From assembly GCA_023258935.1 (NCBI GenBank), contig JAHFRG010000018.1:1-19554 (forward strand): a stretch of 19,554 nt of DNA, read 5' to 3'. The stretch comes from Betaproteobacteria bacterium (GTDB lineage: Bacteria > Pseudomonadota > Gammaproteobacteria > Burkholderiales > JAHFRG01). Below, piece by piece: positions 16,046 through 19,554 of the stretch. Position numbers and translations under genes: made by a program. The first letter of the stretch is position 1. Each line of letters begins with the position of its first letter. A model generated the notes under the pieces. That model saw only the letters and a list, made by a program, of their open reading frames with translations. It made no database searches and was not told the DNA's origin.

Positions 16046-16208
16046 CTAATCCAGCCACATCACTAGAGGAGAATCTGGGTAAGTCCCGACACAGCAACCG
16101 CCAACGTCAGGCCACGTTAGTATCCTCGTTGCCGGATGCAGCTGCATGGAGAAATGATATTTGCGAGGGTTAAAAACAGGGGTGTTGCTGAACAGCGCGG
16201 GAGAAGGT

Positions 16209-18770
16209 TTAGAGCTTCGCCAGCAGGACTTTGGCTTGTTCCTGCTGCTTCGCATCGCCTTCCTGGATCACTTCCTGCAGGATTTCTCGGGCGCCTTCCT
16301 TGTCGCCCATTTCCTGATATGCCTTGGCGAGATCGAACTTAGTCTGCACCTCGTACCAGCGTTGATCTTTGGCTGGCTCTTCCGCGGTTGGGCCGCCTGT
16401 GGGCTCATCGAGAGCCAGACTGATTCCGGAAAGATCGAATGTAACCGCTTCAGCTTGCGGGGGAGGCGACGGGGCCGCGGCGGATGCCGCAGCAGGCCTT
16501 GAGGGCTCGAAATCAAAGCTGATCATATCCATCGTGGCATCGGACGGCGCTACTGCAGGTCCGCCCGAAGCAGGGAACCGATCTACGTCGAAATCCAGGC
16601 CGGCGGCGGGCGTCTCGCTTTCCACTGGTAAATCCGAAGTTAATTTAGCCGGCTCTAAAGAAGGTACTTCAAAATCGAGGTGGGTGAACGCTTTCTCTGC
16701 GGCAGGTGCATTGCTGTCCATCCCGATATCGGTGCTCAGTTGTCCACCGGAAGTCTCCGGCAGAGCAATATTGAAATCCATCTCCGGCGGGGTCGGCGCT
16801 GCGTGCTCCAACAGCGGTTGTGCGGTTGCAGATTTTGCCGATTCATACATGGGATTGCCCGGGTTGAGCGCGTAGCCGAGTTGCGCAACTCTGTCCCAAA
16901 TTGGACCGGGCTTGCCGCCGGTAGCAGCATGGAGCTCGCGGGCGATCGTTTCAAATACCGTTACGCTCTTACGCGCGGCATAAATTTCCAGGAGCTTCAA
17001 GCGGATATTTTGGTGAGTAGGATTTTTTTTCAGCGCTTCCTTGAGGATTTCCTCGGCTTGCGTGTCGCGGCCGTAAGCAATATAAACTTCGGCTTCAGCG
17101 ACCGGGTCCACCTCGTCAGTAGCGACGGGGCCGCCGCTCTTACTGGCGATGTCGCCCATCAGCGAGCTTTCGCCGGTATTGACTACCACGCCGCCCTCGG
17201 TGTTGCCGAAGACCGTGCTGGTCTTCAGGCCTTCATCATCGACAACACTCTCTTCAAAACTCGTTAAAGATTTTTTTTTTCTCACGGCTAGGTAGCCGAG
17301 TCCGAGTAGCAAAATTACTACGCCTGCACCGCCCCCTAGATAAAGGGGATTATCGAGTATGTCATCCAGCAAGGATGTCTCTGGTGGAGGTGGAGCTTTG
17401 GTTTTGTCAGCGGGCTTGGGTGCTTCCGAAGGCTTTGCTGCCGCTACTGCAACCGGTTTTTCCTCAGGCCTCTTAGCCTCGGTTGGTTTGCTCTCGGGCG
17501 CTTTGGTTTCCACAGGCTTGGGGGCAGGCTGTGCCGCAGGCTGGGGCGCCTTGGCGTCTCCCGCCTGTTTTTGCAGCTCAGCCAGGTTCTGGCTCTTGAT
17601 TTCCAAAAGCTTCTGCATGTCCTTAATGTTTTTTTCGAGAAGCGCTATGCGTTCGTTTGCTTCTTTGACCGCTTTTTCTCTGGCTACGGCTTCTTCTTCA
17701 AGGCTGCGAATGCGATCCTGAAGCGCTTTGTTGCCGGTGCCGCCGGCTGTGCCGGCAGGAGGCTCTCCCTTGGAAAGTTTTAACACTTCCTTTCCCGGCT
17801 CTTTGGGCGCGGCTTGGTCTTCAATCTTGGTGGCGATTTTGCCGCTCGCGGTTTGTTTGGCAATTTCGGTGGGGGCGGCTTGGCCCGCAGCTTCGGCAAG
17901 CCTTTGCCGGTAAGCGTTCCAGTCGCGCGCCTGTACCCTGACCTCTTTTACCGCCTGTTTGGGTTCTATGGTGGACAATTCGCTGCTTTCGGGAACGCGC
18001 AATATGGGGCCGGTTTTCATGCGGTTCATATTGTTGCCCATGAATGCGCTTTTGTTGGAACGGAACAGCCCAACCAGCATCTGTTCAAGAGAATAGTCGG
18101 ACGGCTTGACGCTTTCGGCGATTTTGCGCAGCGTCTCGCCGCGTTTTATCGGACCGTAGGTTTTTTGCTCTTCGGGTGCGGGTGCCTCAGGTGCTTGAAG
18201 TGCTTGTGCTTCAGGTGTTGCTGCTTGAGGTGCCTCGGGCATTGCCTCGGCGCCGATTATCTCATCCGGAGGGACGCCCGCAAGCTCTGGCTTGGCTTCC
18301 TCCGCCGGAGCAGGCAGCGGCATTGCCTCGGGAACCGCTGCTACCGGCGCCAGGGTTTCGGTAGGCGTGAAACCGGGCGGATCAAGTAGCACCGTATATT
18401 CTTTTACCAGTCGGCCCGATGTCCAGTTGAGTTCGATCAGAAAATCCAGAAAAGCCTCATTGACCGGCTGTTTTGTTGTGAGCTTAAGATAGGGTTGCCC
18501 GTCGGGTTTTTTCTCAATGCTGAATTTGATACCGGACAGCGTGGAAACATATTCGATATTGCCCTGTTTGTAGGTTTCGGGAGAGGCAAGTTTTGCTACC
18601 AGCGAATCCAGTTCCTTTTTTTGCACGCCCAAGAGGTCGATTTCAGCGGAAAGAGGCTGGCCCAGGTTGGAATTTACCGTTATCTTGCCCAGCCCGGCAG
18701 CATGCGTAGCCCAAGGCAACACAAACAATATACCGGCAACTAACCAAGCTAAACGCCTAGATTTGTACAC
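16209..18770 (-). CDS. fimV: FimV-like polar inner-membrane/peptidoglycan-binding protein
   Basis: Homologue of Pseudomonas FimV, which organises the cell pole for type IV pili and secretion. The 853-residue protein has a signal peptide (cleavage near ATHA), the FimV N-terminal domain (about 24-130), a Pro/Ala/Glu-rich stretch, and a LysM peptidoglycan-binding region (about 200-275, GETLRKIAESVKP). A coiled coil (about 350-400), a second Pro/Ala/Lys-rich linker and one membrane helix (about 475-496, VVILLLGLGYLAV) follow. The acidic cytoplasmic part has a TPR-like unit (VYIAYGRDTQAEEILKEAL) and ends in the FimV C-terminal motif (FDLAKAYQEMGDKEGAREIL). The start is GTG 18770 with GGGTGGG upstream. 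A run of ten A residues lies in the codons just after the membrane helix. Confidence 0.94.
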   Translation of the reverse strand: MYKSRRLAWLVAGILFVLPWATHAAGLGKITVNSNLGQPLSAEIDLLGVQKKELDSLVAKLASPETYKQGNIEYVSTLSGIKFSIEKKPDGQPYLKLTTKQPVNEAFLDFLIELNWTSGRLVKEYTVLLDPPGFTPTETLAPVAAVPEAMPLPAPAEEAKPELAGVPPDEIIGAEAMPEAPQAATPEAQALQAPEAPAPEEQKTYGPIKRGETLRKIAESVKPSDYSLEQMLVGLFRSNKSAFMGNNMNRMKTGPILRVPESSELSTIEPKQAVKEVRVQARDWNAYRQRLAEAAGQAAPTEIAKQTASGKIATKIEDQAAPKEPGKEVLKLSKGEPPAGTAGGTGNKALQDRIRSLEEEAVAREKAVKEANERIALLEKNIKDMQKLLEIKSQNLAELQKQAGDAKAPQPAAQPAPKPVETKAPESKPTEAKRPEEKPVAVAAAKPSEAPKPADKTKAPPPPETSLLDDILDNPLYLGGGAGVVILLLGLGYLAVRKKKSLTSFEESVVDDEGLKTSTVFGNTEGGVVVNTGESSLMGDIASKSGGPVATDEVDPVAEAEVYIAYGRDTQAEEILKEALKKNPTHQNIRLKLLEIYAARKSVTVFETIARELHAATGGKPGPIWDRVAQLGYALNPGNPMYESAKSATAQPLLEHAAPTPPEMDFNIALPETSGGQLSTDIGMDSNAPAAEKAFTHLDFEVPSLEPAKLTSDLPVESETPAAGLDFDVDRFPASGGPAVAPSDATMDMISFDFEPSRPAAASAAAPSPPPQAEAVTFDLSGISLALDEPTGGPTAEEPAKDQRWYEVQTKFDLAKAYQEMGDKEGAREILQEVIQEGDAKQQEQAKVLLAKL

Positions 18771-18802
18771 AAACCCACCCTATGGTTTTGATTGGGGTAA
18801 TT

Positions 18803-18831
18803 AAATTAACATCATGTAGTTAGAGTTGCAA
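18803..18831 (-). promoter_or_regulatory. Weak putative promoter for fimV
   Basis: Minus-strand TTGCAA (18831-18826) and TAATTT (18808-18803) are 17 bases apart. They overlap the end of asd and fall in the AT-rich 49-base asd-fimV gap. Both boxes are far from consensus, so fimV may equally be read from upstream of asd. Confidence 0.3.
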
Positions 18832-19554
18832 GCTCAACTTGCCTCTTACCATTATGGCTGGATCCAGATATTTTTCAACCAAAATCTCTGCAATTTGCAC
18901 ACTATTCAGCGCCGCCCCTTTGCGTACATTATCTGACACCACCCACAAATCGAGGCCTTGCGGGTGTGAAATATCCTCACGAATGCGCCCCACATAGACT
19001 GCGTCCCGGCCTGCCGCTTCCGCCGGGGTAGGATAACCGCCGGGCTTGTGCTCGTCCATGACCACAACGCCAGGCGCTTTTTTAAGCAAGGCGGTAGCGG
19101 CTTGTGCGGAGATTTTCTTGCGGGTTTCGATATGTACCGCCTCGGAATGGCCATAGAACACCGGCACCCGTACCGTAGTGGGGTTAATTCGGATCGAGTC
19201 GTCGCCCATGATTTTGCGGGTCTCCCACACCAGCTTCATTTCTTCTTTTGTATAGCCGTTGTCCTGGAACTCGTCAATATGCGGCAGCACGTTGAACGCA
19301 ATCTGCTTGGGATAGACTTCGCTCACAATGTCTTTGTGGTTAAACAGGGCACGGGTTTGCTCCGCCAGCTCCTCAATCGCTTCCTTGCCGGTGCCCGATA
19401 CCGCCTGATAGGTGGCGACGTTGATGCGCTCTATGCCCACCGCGTCGTAAATGGGTTTCAGCGCCACTACCATCTGGATAGTAGAGCAATTGGGATTGGC
19501 GATGATGCCGCGGTTTTTGTATTGCGCAATGGCGTGAGGATTCACTTCCGGCAC
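18820..19554 (-). CDS. asd: Aspartate-semialdehyde dehydrogenase, 5' end outside window
   Basis: Reduces aspartyl-4-phosphate to aspartate semialdehyde with NADPH, the branch point to lysine/diaminopimelate, methionine and threonine. The last 245 codons are visible; family members of this USG-1/AsdB-like type have about 340 residues, so roughly 95 N-terminal residues are missing. The catalytic cysteine is in ANPNCST (visible residue 23) and the catalytic histidine region RVPVFYGHSEAVHIE is present. The GTG at the window edge is an internal valine, not a start. It ends 49 bases before fimV. Its product feeds homoserine, the precursor used by MetZ at the other end of the block. Confidence 0.96.
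   Translation of the reverse strand: MPEVNPHAIAQYKNRGIIANPNCSTIQMVVALKPIYDAVGIERINVATYQAVSGTGKEAIEELAEQTRALFNHKDIVSEVYPKQIAFNVLPHIDEFQDNGYTKEEMKLVWETRKIMGDDSIRINPTTVRVPVFYGHSEAVHIETRKKISAQAATALLKKAPGVVVMDEHKPGGYPTPAEAAGRDAVYVGRIREDISHPQGLDLWVVSDNVRKGAALNSVQIAEILVEKYLDPAIMVRGKLSLQL

Noticed and set aside
16046..16208. fimV-truA spacer as a possible small RNA or terminator
   Set aside because: I see no stable hairpin followed by T residues, no promoter-like pair and no ORF with a ribosome binding site.
18170..18330. Repetitive Ala/Pro/Glu/Gln codons in fimV as a tandem repeat
   Set aside because: Low-complexity linker with irregular unit length, usual for FimV; not a true DNA repeat array.
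1..19554. Search for a novel defence, mobile or secondary-metabolite system
   Set aside because: The window is almost wholly conserved housekeeping synteny with no transposase, integrase, nuclease, toxin, NRPS/PKS or repeat array; only the riboswitch leader and the TPR/Csd6-like pair go beyond the ordinary.

Overview
The window carries conserved housekeeping genes of a betaproteobacterium, most likely of the Nitrosomonadales/Methylophilales type. The basis is the gene order asd-fimV-truA-trpF-trpB-trpA-accD-folC-dedD-cvpA-purF-metZ, the cysS/TPR/ppiB/lpxH order, a moderately high G+C content by eye, and protein sequences of beta/gamma type. The placement is an inference from synteny and protein character; no search was run. 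Coding density is very high and I see no insertion sequence, prophage, CRISPR array, toxin-antitoxin pair, tRNA or rRNA. No gap between genes exceeds 300 bases.

Left part (1-5752): cysS reads leftward and is cut only at its last few codons. Divergent from it, a rightward cluster runs TPR protein - Csd6-like L,D-transpeptidase-family enzyme - ppiB - lpxH - glutathione S-transferase. It is an envelope and protein-folding group. Its first two exported proteins end in the same NTF2-like domain.

Right part (5749-19554): everything reads leftward. Tracing transcription, the order is asd (5' end outside the window), fimV, truA, trpF, trpB, trpA, accD, folC, a dedD-like SPOR gene, cvpA, purF, then a regulatory leader, metZ and a peroxiredoxin gene. 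The block joins the lysine/methionine/threonine precursor pathway (asd), polar/peptidoglycan proteins (fimV, SPOR), tRNA modification, tryptophan synthesis, the first step of fatty acid synthesis, folate and purine synthesis, and direct sulfhydrylation to homocysteine.

The most informative non-coding element is the 136-base gap between purF and metZ (7505-7640, minus strand). It contains, in order, a consensus-like promoter whose -35 overlaps the purF stop codon, an RNA matching the SAM-II (metA-motif) riboswitch core, an intrinsic terminator, and the metZ ribosome binding site. The 5' strand of the aptamer can also pair with the terminator loop and arm, which suggests SAM-controlled transcription attenuation of metZ. 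The peroxiredoxin gene overlaps the end of metZ by 8 bases and so probably falls under the same control. The envelope gene pair with the shared C-terminal domain is the second item worth following up. The rest is well-known synteny.
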